DNA of 12,350 nucleotides from an uncultured Bacteroides sp. (GCA_905210875.1 CAJLYN010000046.1:1-12350); one strand, 5' to 3'. Shown: positions 1-6,198, counted from the first letter of the stretch. Translations and numbers: made by a program. The notes: a model not told the origin generated them from the letters alone.

Positions 1-2
1 CC

Positions 3-371
3 ACCGAAGTAACCGACGAGGCTGCCCGCCAGCTCGACGACTATTTTGCCCGACGACGCACCCGATTTGACCTTCCGCTGCAATTTATAGGTACCGATTT
101 CCAAAAATCTGTGTGGCAGGCTTTGCTCGATATACCCTATGGGCAGACAGTCTCTTATAAGGAACTTGCCGTCGCAATTGGTGCGCCCTCGGCCGTACGT
201 GCCGTGGCCAATGCCAACGGGGCTAACGCTCTTTCCATCATCGTTCCCTGTCACCGTGTTGTCGGTTCCGACCATTCACTTACCGGCTATGCCGGAGGTA
301 TCGAAGCCAAAAGATTCCTTCTGGAATGGGAGCAGAACGAAAACTTCGGCGCATTTCGACATGTTTTGTAA
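3..371 (+). CDS. ogt: Methylated-DNA--protein-cysteine methyltransferase, 3' part (5' end outside the window)
   Basis: Repairs O6-alkylguanine in DNA by transferring the alkyl group to its own cysteine, a suicide reaction. The frame is open from base 3 to the TAA at 369-371, giving 122 visible residues; the true start lies upstream of the window. The GTG at 111 should not be taken as the start, because the preceding codons read GTDFQKSVWQAL, the usual entry to the catalytic domain. The active-site motif PCHRV is intact, with Cys at visible residue 83 (codon 249-251). The helix-turn-helix region before it (SYKELAVAIGAPSAVRAVANA) binds the DNA minor groove, and the conserved GYAGG follows. The N-terminal part is unseen, so a stand-alone Ogt and an Ada-like fusion cannot be told apart. 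The next gene has its own promoter-like element, so this is probably the end of a separate transcription unit. Confidence 0.93.
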   Translation, partial: TEVTDEAARQLDDYFARRRTRFDLPLQFIGTDFQKSVWQALLDIPYGQTVSYKELAVAIGAPSAVRAVANANGANALSIIVPCHRVVGSDHSLTGYAGGIEAKRFLLEWEQNENFGAFRHVL

Positions 372-378
372 GATGCCG

Positions 379-409
379 TTTCGCATATCGGAAAAAATGG
401 CTACTTTTG
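379..409 (+). promoter_or_regulatory. Probable Bacteroidales promoter for the tsaB operon
   Basis: TACTTTTG at 402-409 matches the Bacteroidota -7 consensus TAnnTTTG. TTTC at 379-382 is one base from the -33 element TTTG, and the spacer is exactly 19 nt, the preferred length. Transcription would begin roughly 15 nt before the tsaB ATG at 432. This is a consensus match by eye, without experimental support. Confidence 0.5.
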
Positions 410-431
410 TGGGGAAAAGCAAAAAAGAAAT

Positions 432-1133
432 ATGCCGGTAATACTTAACATAGAAACATCAACCGATGTCTGCTCTACCGCTTTGACGTGCGACGGAGAG
501 GTCGTTTTCAATCGGGAAAATTACAAGAGTATGTCGCATGCCTCGTCGCTGGGAGGGTACGTACAGGAGGCTCTTTCAGCTGCGAAAAGTAAGCATTTGA
601 CTATTGATGCCGTCGCCGTGAGCCGAGGTCCCGGTTCTTATACCGGACTTCGCATAGGTGTTTCCGAGGCCAAAGGCCTATGCTTCGGACTCGATGTGCC
701 TCTTATTGCCGTCGATACGCTGGCCGTGATGGCGTGTGCCGTCATGTTCAAGAAAAATATCGACGAGAATGCCTTGTTGTGCCCCATGATAGATGCCCGT
801 CGCATGGAGGTCTATTCGGCTGTATACGATAGGGCTCTGAACCTAGTCAAGCCGATTTCGGCCGAAATTATCGATGCTGATTCATACGCCGATATTCTGG
901 CTGAGCGGCCTGTTCTGTTTTTTGGCAATGGTGCCGAGAAATGCCGGGAGGTGATAACCTCGCCTCAAGCCCACTTCATTGCCGATGTACACCCCTTGGC
1001 AGCCGATATGCTGGCGCTTTCCGAGATGGTATTCCGCCGTTCACAGTTTGAAAACGTGGCCTATTTCGAACCGTTCTATCTTAAAGAGTTTGTCGTCACC
1101 AAACCCAAAAATAAAGTTCTTTCCAACGAATAA
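432..1133 (+). CDS. tsaB: tRNA t6A37 biosynthesis protein TsaB
   Basis: TsaB is the partner of TsaD in the complex that places the threonylcarbamoyl group on A37 of ANN-decoding tRNAs; it is an inactive homologue that scaffolds TsaD. The product is 233 aa, close to E. coli TsaB (231 aa). The N-terminus carries the ASKHA strand ILNIETSTDVCSTAL, and the family signature SRGPGSYTGLRIG lies at residues 64-76, followed by KGLCFGLDVPLIAVDTL. The divergent C-terminal half ends in YFEPFYLKEFVVTKPK, typical of this family. The ATG at 432 is the first in the frame and places the ASKHA strand at the extreme N-terminus as expected. DUF4290 starts 9 nt downstream, so the two are almost certainly co-transcribed. 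Confidence 0.95.
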   Translation: MPVILNIETSTDVCSTALTCDGEVVFNRENYKSMSHASSLGGYVQEALSAAKSKHLTIDAVAVSRGPGSYTGLRIGVSEAKGLCFGLDVPLIAVDTLAVMACAVMFKKNIDENALLCPMIDARRMEVYSAVYDRALNLVKPISAEIIDADSYADILAERPVLFFGNGAEKCREVITSPQAHFIADVHPLAADMLALSEMVFRRSQFENVAYFEPFYLKEFVVTKPKNKVLSNE

Positions 1134-1142
1134 AATCTTTCC

Positions 1143-1757
1143 ATGGAACAAGAAGATTTGCTTGCCTATAATACCCAGAAAAAGAAACTGGTCCTTCCCG
1201 AATACGGTCGCAACGTGCATCGCATGATAGAGTATTGTATGACTCTCGAAGATCGCGACGAACGTACCCGTTGTGCCAATGCCATAGTAAATATTATGGG
1301 AAATCTTTTTCCCCATTTGCGCGACATCGATGACTTCAAGCATAAGTTGTGGGATCACTTGGCCATTATGTCCGATTTCAAACTCGATATCGACTACCCT
1401 TATGAAGTCATACGTAAGGAAAAACTGCATGACAAGCCAGAGAATGTGCCGTATACCAATTCCCATATGCGTTATCGCCATTACGGTAAACTGCTTGAAC
1501 TGATGCTGCAAAAGTGGCAGGAGATGCCCGAGGGGGAAGAAAAAGATCAGTTGATTGTCTACCTGGCCAACCACATGAAAAAATCGCTTACGGCATGGAA
1601 CAAAGAAGCCGTAGACGATGAGAAGATATTGAAAGACATTCTTGAATATACCCACAATGAAGTTCCTTTGACGCTCGAACAACTTCATCTGAAAGAAGTG
1701 CCAAAAGAAAATACGCCACGGAAAAATAAAAATAACGGGAAAAAAGCGGGTCGATAA
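1143..1757 (+). CDS. DUF4290 family protein, Bacteroidota-specific, function unknown
   Basis: A 204-residue protein that I recognise as DUF4290, a family found almost only in Bacteroidota and usually next to murA. It has no signal peptide and no membrane segment, so it should be cytoplasmic. It is rich in charged residues and mostly helical in character, with conserved-looking patches LPEYGRNVHRMIEYC (residues 19-33), NLFPHLRD, HKLWDHLAIMSDF and MRYRHYGKLLELM. The tail from about residue 186 is Lys/Asn-rich and probably disordered. No catalytic motif is evident and I do not assign a function. The gene is 9 nt after tsaB and 36 nt before the chosen murA start. A hairpin with a T-run overlaps its stop codon, so expression may drop before murA. 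Confidence 0.88.
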   Translation: MEQEDLLAYNTQKKKLVLPEYGRNVHRMIEYCMTLEDRDERTRCANAIVNIMGNLFPHLRDIDDFKHKLWDHLAIMSDFKLDIDYPYEVIRKEKLHDKPENVPYTNSHMRYRHYGKLLELMLQKWQEMPEGEEKDQLIVYLANHMKKSLTAWNKEAVDDEKILKDILEYTHNEVPLTLEQLHLKEVPKENTPRKNKNNGKKAGR

Positions 1758-1768
1758 CCGCTTTTTTT
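1740..1768 (+). terminator. Hairpin plus T-run overlapping the DUF4290 stop (intrinsic terminator or attenuator)
   Basis: A 10-bp stem pairs AAAAAAGCGG (1740-1749) with CCGCTTTTTT (1758-1767) around an 8-nt loop that contains the DUF4290 stop codon TAA (1755-1757). Seven T residues (1762-1768) end the structure. The shape is that of an intrinsic terminator, although the A:T part of the stem shares the T-run and only four pairs are G:C. Ribosomes finishing DUF4290 would cover the stem, which could couple read-through to translation. murA begins 26 nt downstream and no clear TAnnTTTG promoter lies in between. Confidence 0.5.
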
Positions 1769-1793
1769 GTATATTAACCGAAAATTCTTTCTC

Positions 1794-3101
1794 ATGGCAT
1801 CATTCGTTATAGAAGGCGGCCGTCGCATGCACGGCGAGTTGATACCGCAAGGCGCTAAAAACGAGGCTTTGCAGATATTGTGTGCTACGTTGCTCACCCC
1901 TGAGCCCGTAGAAGTTTATAACCTGCCCGACATTCTCGATGTCAATAATCTCATACAGCTGTTGCGCGATTTGGGCGTGGAGACGACAAAGATAGGAGAG
2001 GGGGCATACCGTTTCAAGGCCGAGCACATCGACCTGGATTATCTCCAAACTCCGCAGTTCCTGAAACAGAGTGCATCGTTGCGCGGGTCGGTAATGATTG
2101 TTGGCCCGCTGGTAGCCCGTTTTGGAAAGGCCGTGATTGCCAAACCCGGCGGCGACAAGATAGGTCGTCGCAGGCTGGATACCCACTTTCTCGGCATACA
2201 GAAATTAGGTGCCGAATTTTCTTATGTTCCCGAAAAACAAATTTATGAAATATCGGCCAAGCAACTGACCGGTACTTACATGTTGCTCGACGAGGCATCG
2301 GTAACCGGAACGGCCAATATCCTCATGGCCGCTGTTTTGGCCAAAGGAAAGACTACCATTTACAACGCCGCTTGCGAGCCCTACCTGCAACAACTCTCCA
2401 AAATGCTCAATGCCATGGGGGCCCATATCACAGGTATTGGTTCCAATCTCCTCGAAATAGAGGGCGTCGACTCGCTCGGAGGCTGTCGACATACCATCTT
2501 GCCCGATATGATTGAGATAGGTTCCTTTATAGGAATGGCAGCCATGACCGCTTCTGATATACGGATTAAGAATGTATCGGTCAAAGATCTTGGTATTATA
2601 CCCGACAGTTTTCGCCGGCTCGGTGTTCGTGTCGAGCAGGAGGGCGACGACTTGTATGTTCCCCAGCAAGACAGTTATGAGATAGAAACCTTTATTGATG
2701 GTTCCATCATGACCTTTGCCGATGCGCCTTGGCCCGGACTTACCCCCGACCTGCTCAGTGTCTTTCTGGTGGTGGCTACGCAGGCTAAGGGCAGCGTGTT
2801 GATACACCAGAAGATGTTTGAGAGTCGCCTCTTCTTTGTCGACAAACTGATCGACATGGGAGCGCAGATTATTTTGTGCGATCCCCACAGGGCTGCTGTT
2901 ATAGGTCAGGCCAAGGCCTATCCTTTGCGTGCCGCTTCCATGGTTTCGCCCGACATACGCGCAGGAATAGCCCTGCTCATCGCCGCCATGTCGGCCGAAG
3001 GCATCAGCACCATACACAACATCGACCAGATCGACCGAGGATACCAGCACATTGACCAGCGGTTGAACGCCATCGGAGCCTCTATTACCCGTCAGTCCTG
3101 A
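1794..3101 (+). CDS. murA: UDP-N-acetylglucosamine 1-carboxyvinyltransferase MurA with Asp in the Cys115 position
   Basis: Transfers enolpyruvate from PEP to UDP-GlcNAc, the first committed step of peptidoglycan synthesis, in the cytosol. The start is set at ATG 1794 (435 aa). The TTG at 1767 in the same frame lies in the T-run of a hairpin and would add nine non-family residues. Family features: the KN pair at 22-23; LVARFGKAVIAKPGGDKIG around residues 106-124; R126 (E. coli R120 equivalent); a TPDLL segment with D319 matching the catalytic Asp305; R389 matching R397; and the closing IDRGYQHIDQRL. The residue matching catalytic Cys115 of E. coli is Asp121 (codon 2154-2156). In Mycobacterium and Chlamydia MurA the same Cys-to-Asp replacement leaves the enzyme active but insensitive to fosfomycin, so intrinsic resistance is expected here. 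rimM follows after 7 nt. Confidence 0.96.
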   Translation: MASFVIEGGRRMHGELIPQGAKNEALQILCATLLTPEPVEVYNLPDILDVNNLIQLLRDLGVETTKIGEGAYRFKAEHIDLDYLQTPQFLKQSASLRGSVMIVGPLVARFGKAVIAKPGGDKIGRRRLDTHFLGIQKLGAEFSYVPEKQIYEISAKQLTGTYMLLDEASVTGTANILMAAVLAKGKTTIYNAACEPYLQQLSKMLNAMGAHITGIGSNLLEIEGVDSLGGCRHTILPDMIEIGSFIGMAAMTASDIRIKNVSVKDLGIIPDSFRRLGVRVEQEGDDLYVPQQDSYEIETFIDGSIMTFADAPWPGLTPDLLSVFLVVATQAKGSVLIHQKMFESRLFFVDKLIDMGAQIILCDPHRAAVIGQAKAYPLRAASMVSPDIRAGIALLIAAMSAEGISTIHNIDQIDRGYQHIDQRLNAIGASITRQS

Positions 3102-3108
3102 GAAGAAG

Positions 3109-3636
3109 ATGATAAGCCGCGACGAATTGATAAAAATAGGAACCTTCAACAAGCCTCACGGTGTGCAGGGTGAGTTGGCATTTACATTTACCGATGACAT
3201 CTTCGACCGATGCTCATCGCCCTATATCGTGTGTGAAATCGACGGAATTTTTGTGCCGTTCTTTATTGAAGAATATCGCTTCCGTAGTGATACAGCCGCG
3301 CTCATAAAGCTCGAAGATGTCGACAGCGAAGACGATGCACGGGAGTTTGTCAACCGCGACATATATTATCCCAAGGCCTACATCGAAAACGACGCTGATG
3401 GAGAGAGGTCGGTTCCGGGCGATTTCTTCCTCCATTTTGCGATATACGATACCGAGAAAGGCTTGTTGGGACATATCGTTGATGTTGATATGTCGACCGC
3501 TAATGTGCTCTTTGTCGTGGAGCGTGAAGGAGGAGGCGAGTTGCTTGTCCCGGCCATCGACGATTGGGTTGTCTCGGTCGATGAAGAGGCAAAGAAGCTG
3601 ATGATGCATGTGCCCGAGGGATTACTCGACCTCTGA
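3109..3636 (+). CDS. rimM: Ribosome maturation factor RimM
   Basis: RimM binds the 30S subunit and ribosomal protein S19 and assists 16S rRNA 3'-domain maturation. The 175-residue product has the two expected domains. The N-terminal RimM beta-barrel spans about residues 1-95 and opens with IGTFNKPHGVQGELAF, the family signature. The C-terminal PRC-barrel spans about residues 103-175, with GLLGHIVDVDMSTANVLFVV and the LLVPAIDDWVVSVDEEAKKL segment that normally closes RimM. The ATG at 3109 is 7 nt after the murA stop and is preceded by a purine-rich GAAGAAG, so it is most likely translated from the murA transcript. No clear terminator follows. The next 147 nt hold a short hairpin without a T-run and the tRNA promoter. 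Confidence 0.95.
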   Translation: MISRDELIKIGTFNKPHGVQGELAFTFTDDIFDRCSSPYIVCEIDGIFVPFFIEEYRFRSDTAALIKLEDVDSEDDAREFVNRDIYYPKAYIENDADGERSVPGDFFLHFAIYDTEKGLLGHIVDVDMSTANVLFVVEREGGGELLVPAIDDWVVSVDEEAKKLMMHVPEGLLDL

Positions 3637-3751
3637 TGCCAATCCGCGCGGCAGTGGGACGAAAACATCGGCACGACGGTCGTCGATTCTTTTTTGGCGG
3701 ATATTGCCAATAAAAAATTGGCAAACAAAGCGGAAATAAAAAGAATTTCGC

Positions 3752-3759
3752 TATATTTG
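3752..3759 (+). promoter_or_regulatory. Probable -7 element of the tRNA-Ser promoter
   Basis: TATATTTG matches TAnnTTTG exactly and lies 24 nt before the mature 5' end of tRNA-Ser, a normal distance for a short leader removed by RNase P. I could not find a convincing -33 TTTG at about 19 nt upstream, so the call rests on the -7 box and its position. Confidence 0.45.
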
Positions 3760-3783
3760 CACTCGATTTTGAAAAACCACTTT

Positions 3784-3871
3784 GGAGTGATGCTCGAGTG
3801 GTTGAAGAGGCACGCCTGGAAAGCGTGTAATCGGCAAAACCGGTTCGGGGGTTCGAATCCCCCTCACTCCG
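3784..3871 (+). tRNA. tRNA-Ser (anticodon GGA)
   Basis: A complete class II tRNA fold can be drawn. The acceptor stem pairs GGAGTGA (3784-3790) with TCACTCC (3864-3870), with discriminator G at 3871 as usual for serine. The anticodon stem CACGC/GCGTG encloses the loop CTGGAAA with anticodon GGA at 3818-3820, reading UCC and UCU. A long variable arm (TCGG/CCGG with an A-rich loop) is the class II hallmark shared with serine. The T arm is GGGGG-TTCGAAT-CCCCC (3847-3863). The 3' CCA is not encoded (CAA follows G3871), so it must be added after transcription. Confidence 0.96.
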
Positions 3872-3872
3872 C

Positions 3873-3912
3873 AAGCAGTGTCGGTAATCATTAATGATTA
3901 CCGACACTGCTT
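3873..3912 (+). terminator. 40-bp perfect palindrome, likely terminator of tRNA-Ser
   Basis: Bases 3873-3912 form an uninterrupted inverted repeat centred at 3892/3893; in RNA this gives a stem of up to about 18 bp with a very small loop. It starts 2 nt after the tRNA discriminator base. On the plus strand it is followed by TTATTTT, a modest U-tract, so it fits an intrinsic terminator for the tRNA. It also insulates the next gene, whose own promoter-like box lies at 3957. The upstream arm is preceded by CGCA rather than an A-run, so termination in the other direction is less likely. Confidence 0.75.
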
Positions 3913-3956
3913 TATTTTCCAATAGAGTGAATAAGATTCCTTTGCCGGGGAATTGT

Positions 3957-3964
3957 TATTTTTG
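3957..3964 (+). promoter_or_regulatory. Probable -7 element for the barrel/S41 pair
   Basis: TATTTTTG matches TAnnTTTG and lies 24 nt before the ATG at 3989. A TTTG occurs at 3941-3944 but is only 12 nt upstream, too close for the usual 19-nt spacer, so the -33 element is not identified. The position after the tRNA terminator makes a new promoter necessary here. Confidence 0.4.
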
Positions 3965-3988
3965 CTGCATAATTAAATTGGCTGGAAT

Positions 3989-4732
3989 ATGAATTCTTAT
4001 AGAAAATGGATAATTACTTGTCTTGTCGGCATATTTTCCTGGCCGGGCTTTTGTCATGTATCGGCTCAATGGAAAGTAGGCTTTACGGGAGGGTGGACAC
4101 ATAACAGTATCACCACAGAAACCGGATATTTTTATGACCTTCGATATAATCCCGATGGAGGCATGTCTTTTTCTGTACCGGTACAATATCACTTCAATTC
4201 GTGGCTGGCTGTGGGAATAGACGTGGCCTATATGCAGAAGAATTATAAGAAAGAACGTTCGGGTTTTTACCATGCCTTGGGAGAAGACATCTCAGGCCAT
4301 TACCTTGATTTGCCGGTTTATGCTCATTTTTCTTTTGGCGGAGAACGATTGCGGGGTTTTCTCAATGCCGGAATGTATTTGGGTGCATGGTTGTCTTCTC
4401 ATAGAAAAGGAACAACATTCGTTTGGATGCCCACTGGTATGGACAATGATGGAGCCGTAACGGACATATCGGATATATATTATCTATGGAGTTACAACGA
4501 AAAATATGTGTTTGATACGCGTCGAGACAATCGTTTCGACGCTGGTGCTTTGGCTGGTGTTGGAATTAGTTGGCAACTCTTTCCACATATAGAAATGTTG
4601 GCCGAGGCCCGTTATTATTATGCGCTTACAGATCAGCAAAAACGATATATGATAGCTCTTGTACCTCGGTATCACAATACGTTGACCATTCAGGCCGGTG
4701 TGCTTTTTACGTTGGGTAAAAACAATAAATGA
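3989..4732 (+). CDS. Exported outer-membrane beta-barrel protein (PorT / OMP_b-brl-like family)
   Basis: The product is 247 aa with a Sec signal peptide: basic start MNSYRK, hydrophobic core, and predicted cleavage after VSA at residue 26. The mature part shows alternating hydrophobic/polar strands rich in Tyr, Trp, Phe and Gly, for example WKVGFTGGWTHNS, SVPVQYHFNSWLAVGIDVAY, YLDLPVYAHFSFG, LRGFLNAGMYLGAWL and DAGALAGVGISWQLF, and ends in a last strand TLTIQAGVLFTLG. This fits a small barrel of about 8-10 strands of the type annotated in Bacteroidota as porin family or outer membrane beta-barrel protein. The substrate or role is unknown. Its TGA stop overlaps the next gene's ATG (ATGA at 4729-4732), which implies translational coupling with the S41 lipoprotein. 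Base composition looks more A/T-rich than the flanking housekeeping genes. Confidence 0.82.
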   Translation: MNSYRKWIITCLVGIFSWPGFCHVSAQWKVGFTGGWTHNSITTETGYFYDLRYNPDGGMSFSVPVQYHFNSWLAVGIDVAYMQKNYKKERSGFYHALGEDISGHYLDLPVYAHFSFGGERLRGFLNAGMYLGAWLSSHRKGTTFVWMPTGMDNDGAVTDISDIYYLWSYNEKYVFDTRRDNRFDAGALAGVGISWQLFPHIEMLAEARYYYALTDQQKRYMIALVPRYHNTLTIQAGVLFTLGKNNK

Positions 4733-5952
4733 AAAGAAATGCGATGAAAACGAACATCAGAACAACAATTGTTATCCTGTGTGGATTGATGGGCCTTTTT
4801 AGTGCCTGTCGCGAGGAGATGCCCAATATGCAGAATCCACGTACCGACTTTTACATATACAACTAGCCTCAATTATTCGAGTCGTTATGGAGTGGGTTGA
4901 ATTATAATTATGTGTTTTGGGATATCGATCCGACCGATTGGGATGATGTATACAGTGTTTACAAGCCTCGATTTGACAGCTTGGCCACGGCAACGGTTGG
5001 TTTTGAAAATCATGAGGCCAACGTTGTTGGCTTAAAAATGTTGAAAACTTTGCTGTCTCATATGATAGACCATCACATGACCGTGCAGGTGTCATTGCCC
5101 GAAGGTCAATATGTTATTACTCCTGGGGACGATGAGGTTAGCAGTCGTGACGGTTATCACCCTCGTGGAGCATTGAATAATTATCGTATTACCACTGTCA
5201 TGGAAAAACTCAAAGCCGATGGTCGTTTAAGTCATGAACTGTGGACTCGACAAGATGATGATTTTTGTTGTGGCACAGAGATTATTGACGGAGATATCAT
5301 CAGATTATGGTTTAATCATTTTTTATTTACGGGATATATAGATACCGAGAACGACGTTACAAAGGTGTTGGATACATACTATGCTTTACTCGATACTTAT
5401 CCCGATGTAAAAGGTGTGATTATCGATGTGCGTGACAATGGCGGCGGTTACGTTGATGATTTGCCTTTGATATTGGGCAAGCTCATAAAGGAAGATATGA
5501 TATTTGCCTACAGCCGAACAAAAAGTGGTATTGGTCGCCTAGATTTTAGCCCGTGGATACCTGCTACGCTGCTGAAAGAAGAGAGTCGTCGCCTACTCGA
5601 TGTCCCGGTAGTTGTGTTGGCCGATATGAACAGTATAAGTATGTGTGAGATGACTACGCTGGTAGTCAAAGAAATGCCGCAAGGGTGCTTTATCGGCGAA
5701 CGTACTTTCGGTGGCATGGGGTTAATTAAGCCTTCTAATGGAGCTTTCGAATTAACATACAGTGGATATTTCGAAAATAATGTTTTGATGTGTTATACGA
5801 CTAATACGGCGACGAAGTCTCTTGATGGACAGATATACGAGGGAAAAGGTATTATGCCCGTTATTGAGGTATTGTACGACGAGGAGACACTCCGGCAAGG
5901 TATCGATACTCAGCTCGAGCGTGCTATTACCTACATTCACACGGGTCGATAA
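4729..5952 (+). pseudogene. S41-family peptidase lipoprotein interrupted by an in-frame TAG after the signal peptide
   Basis: Reading from ATG 4729 (ATGA overlap with the barrel gene; a second ATG at 4744 is also possible) gives a lipoprotein signal with hydrophobic core TTIVILCGLMGLFSAC. The lipobox LFSAC has Cys27, followed by REE, an acidic pattern like the Bacteroidota surface-export signal. Fifteen residues later, at 4864-4866, codon 46 is TAG. The same frame then continues without a break to the TAA at 5950-5952 and encodes an S41 body: DHH (His116, counterpart of the DGH motif), VIIDVRDNGGG, and NSISMCE with the likely nucleophile Ser304 (codon 5638-5640). The residues across the TAG (FYIYN-stop-PQLFESLW) read like the normal start of a mature S41 lipoprotein. 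One substitution (CAG or TGG to TAG) would explain it. TAG is also the normal stop of pyrF here, so genetic recoding is unlikely. A sequencing error remains possible. Confidence 0.7.
4897..5952 (+). CDS. S41 peptidase domain, uninterrupted reading frame downstream of the nonsense codon
   Basis: This is the stretch a gene caller would report (351 codons from a TTG at 4897; the first ATG is at 5038). It contains the whole peptidase region: a helical lead-in WDDVYSVYKPRFDSL, the DHH motif with the probable catalytic His, the substrate-binding NGGG loop (about 5434-5448), the Ser nucleophile in SISMCE, then GERTFGGMG and a C-terminal YEGKGIMPVIEVLYDEE. Ctp/Prc enzymes have a catalytic Lys in FGKG; here it is Gly, which fits the tricorn-like S41 group that uses Ser and His instead. 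If translation does restart here the product lacks any export signal and would be cytosolic, unlike its family. It is therefore more likely the remnant, or an unexpressed portion, of the gene starting at 4729 than an independent gene. Confidence 0.6.
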   Translation: MNYNYVFWDIDPTDWDDVYSVYKPRFDSLATATVGFENHEANVVGLKMLKTLLSHMIDHHMTVQVSLPEGQYVITPGDDEVSSRDGYHPRGALNNYRITTVMEKLKADGRLSHELWTRQDDDFCCGTEIIDGDIIRLWFNHFLFTGYIDTENDVTKVLDTYYALLDTYPDVKGVIIDVRDNGGGYVDDLPLILGKLIKEDMIFAYSRTKSGIGRLDFSPWIPATLLKEESRRLLDVPVVVLADMNSISMCEMTTLVVKEMPQGCFIGERTFGGMGLIKPSNGAFELTYSGYFENNVLMCYTTNTATKSLDGQIYEGKGIMPVIEVLYDEETLRQGIDTQLERAITYIHTGR

Positions 5953-6090
5953 ACGGTTAACGATATTGATGTTTCCCACATCAAACCTGCCGAAAATGAC
6001 TGTTTCCATGGGGTTGCGGCATAATAGAGCCGGCGGCTGAATTCCTCTTTAAAAAATCTGAATGGGAGAGGTGTAGTGCAATATCTTCTG

Positions 6091-6098
6091 TATCTTTG
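6091..6098 (+). promoter_or_regulatory. Probable -7 element for the BspA-like gene
   Basis: TATCTTTG matches TAnnTTTG exactly in the 246-nt gap after the S41 gene and is followed by TTTGCA-type context common at Bacteroidales starts. It would produce a leader of roughly 90-95 nt before the ATG at 6199. No good -33 TTTG is seen 19 nt upstream. Confidence 0.45.
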
Positions 6099-6122
6099 CA
6101 TAAGAGAAAAGTCGGTACGGTC

Positions 6123-6151
6123 GATATTCGGGGAATATCTTTCCCCATATC
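6123..6151 (+). other. Hairpin in the predicted 5' leader of the BspA-like gene
   Basis: GGGGAA (6130-6135) pairs with TTCCCC (6141-6146) around a 5-nt loop. After a two-base bulge (TC, 6128-6129) the stem resumes as GATAT (6123-6127) with ATATC (6147-6151). The 11-bp imperfect stem lies between the probable transcription start and the ATG at 6199. It is not followed by a T-run, so it is not a terminator; it may stabilise the message or bind a regulator. It matches no riboswitch class known to me. Confidence 0.4.
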
Positions 6152-6198
6152 TTGCTTATGCCGGTCTTTGTTATAAGAATTGTTTAGGCCGATAGAAT

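Noticed and set aside
2205..3152. 315-codon open frame on the minus strand opposite murA
   Set aside because: Antisense to a clear murA with all catalytic motifs; low-complexity translation with no recognisable domain.
3674..3724. Possible rimM terminators: a 4-5-bp hairpin before T6 (3690-3695) and an 8-bp stem TTGCCAAT/ATTGGCAA (3704-3724)
   Set aside because: The first stem is too short and separated from the T-run; the second has no T-run after it.
3784..3912. Attachment site of an integrated element at the 3' end of tRNA-Ser
   Set aside because: No integrase, transposase or second copy of the tRNA 3' end is present in the window; the palindrome is explained as a terminator.
4864..4866. 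TAG reassigned to an amino acid (as in some gut phages) to explain the S41 interruption
   Set aside because: pyrF in this window ends with TAG at the expected C-terminus and the visible prfA encodes a normal RF1 C-terminal domain with GGQ, so TAG is a working stop here.
5966..5984. 7-bp hairpin TTGATGT/ACATCAA just after the S41 stop
   Set aside because: No T-run follows and the stem is A/T-rich, so it is not supportable as a terminator.
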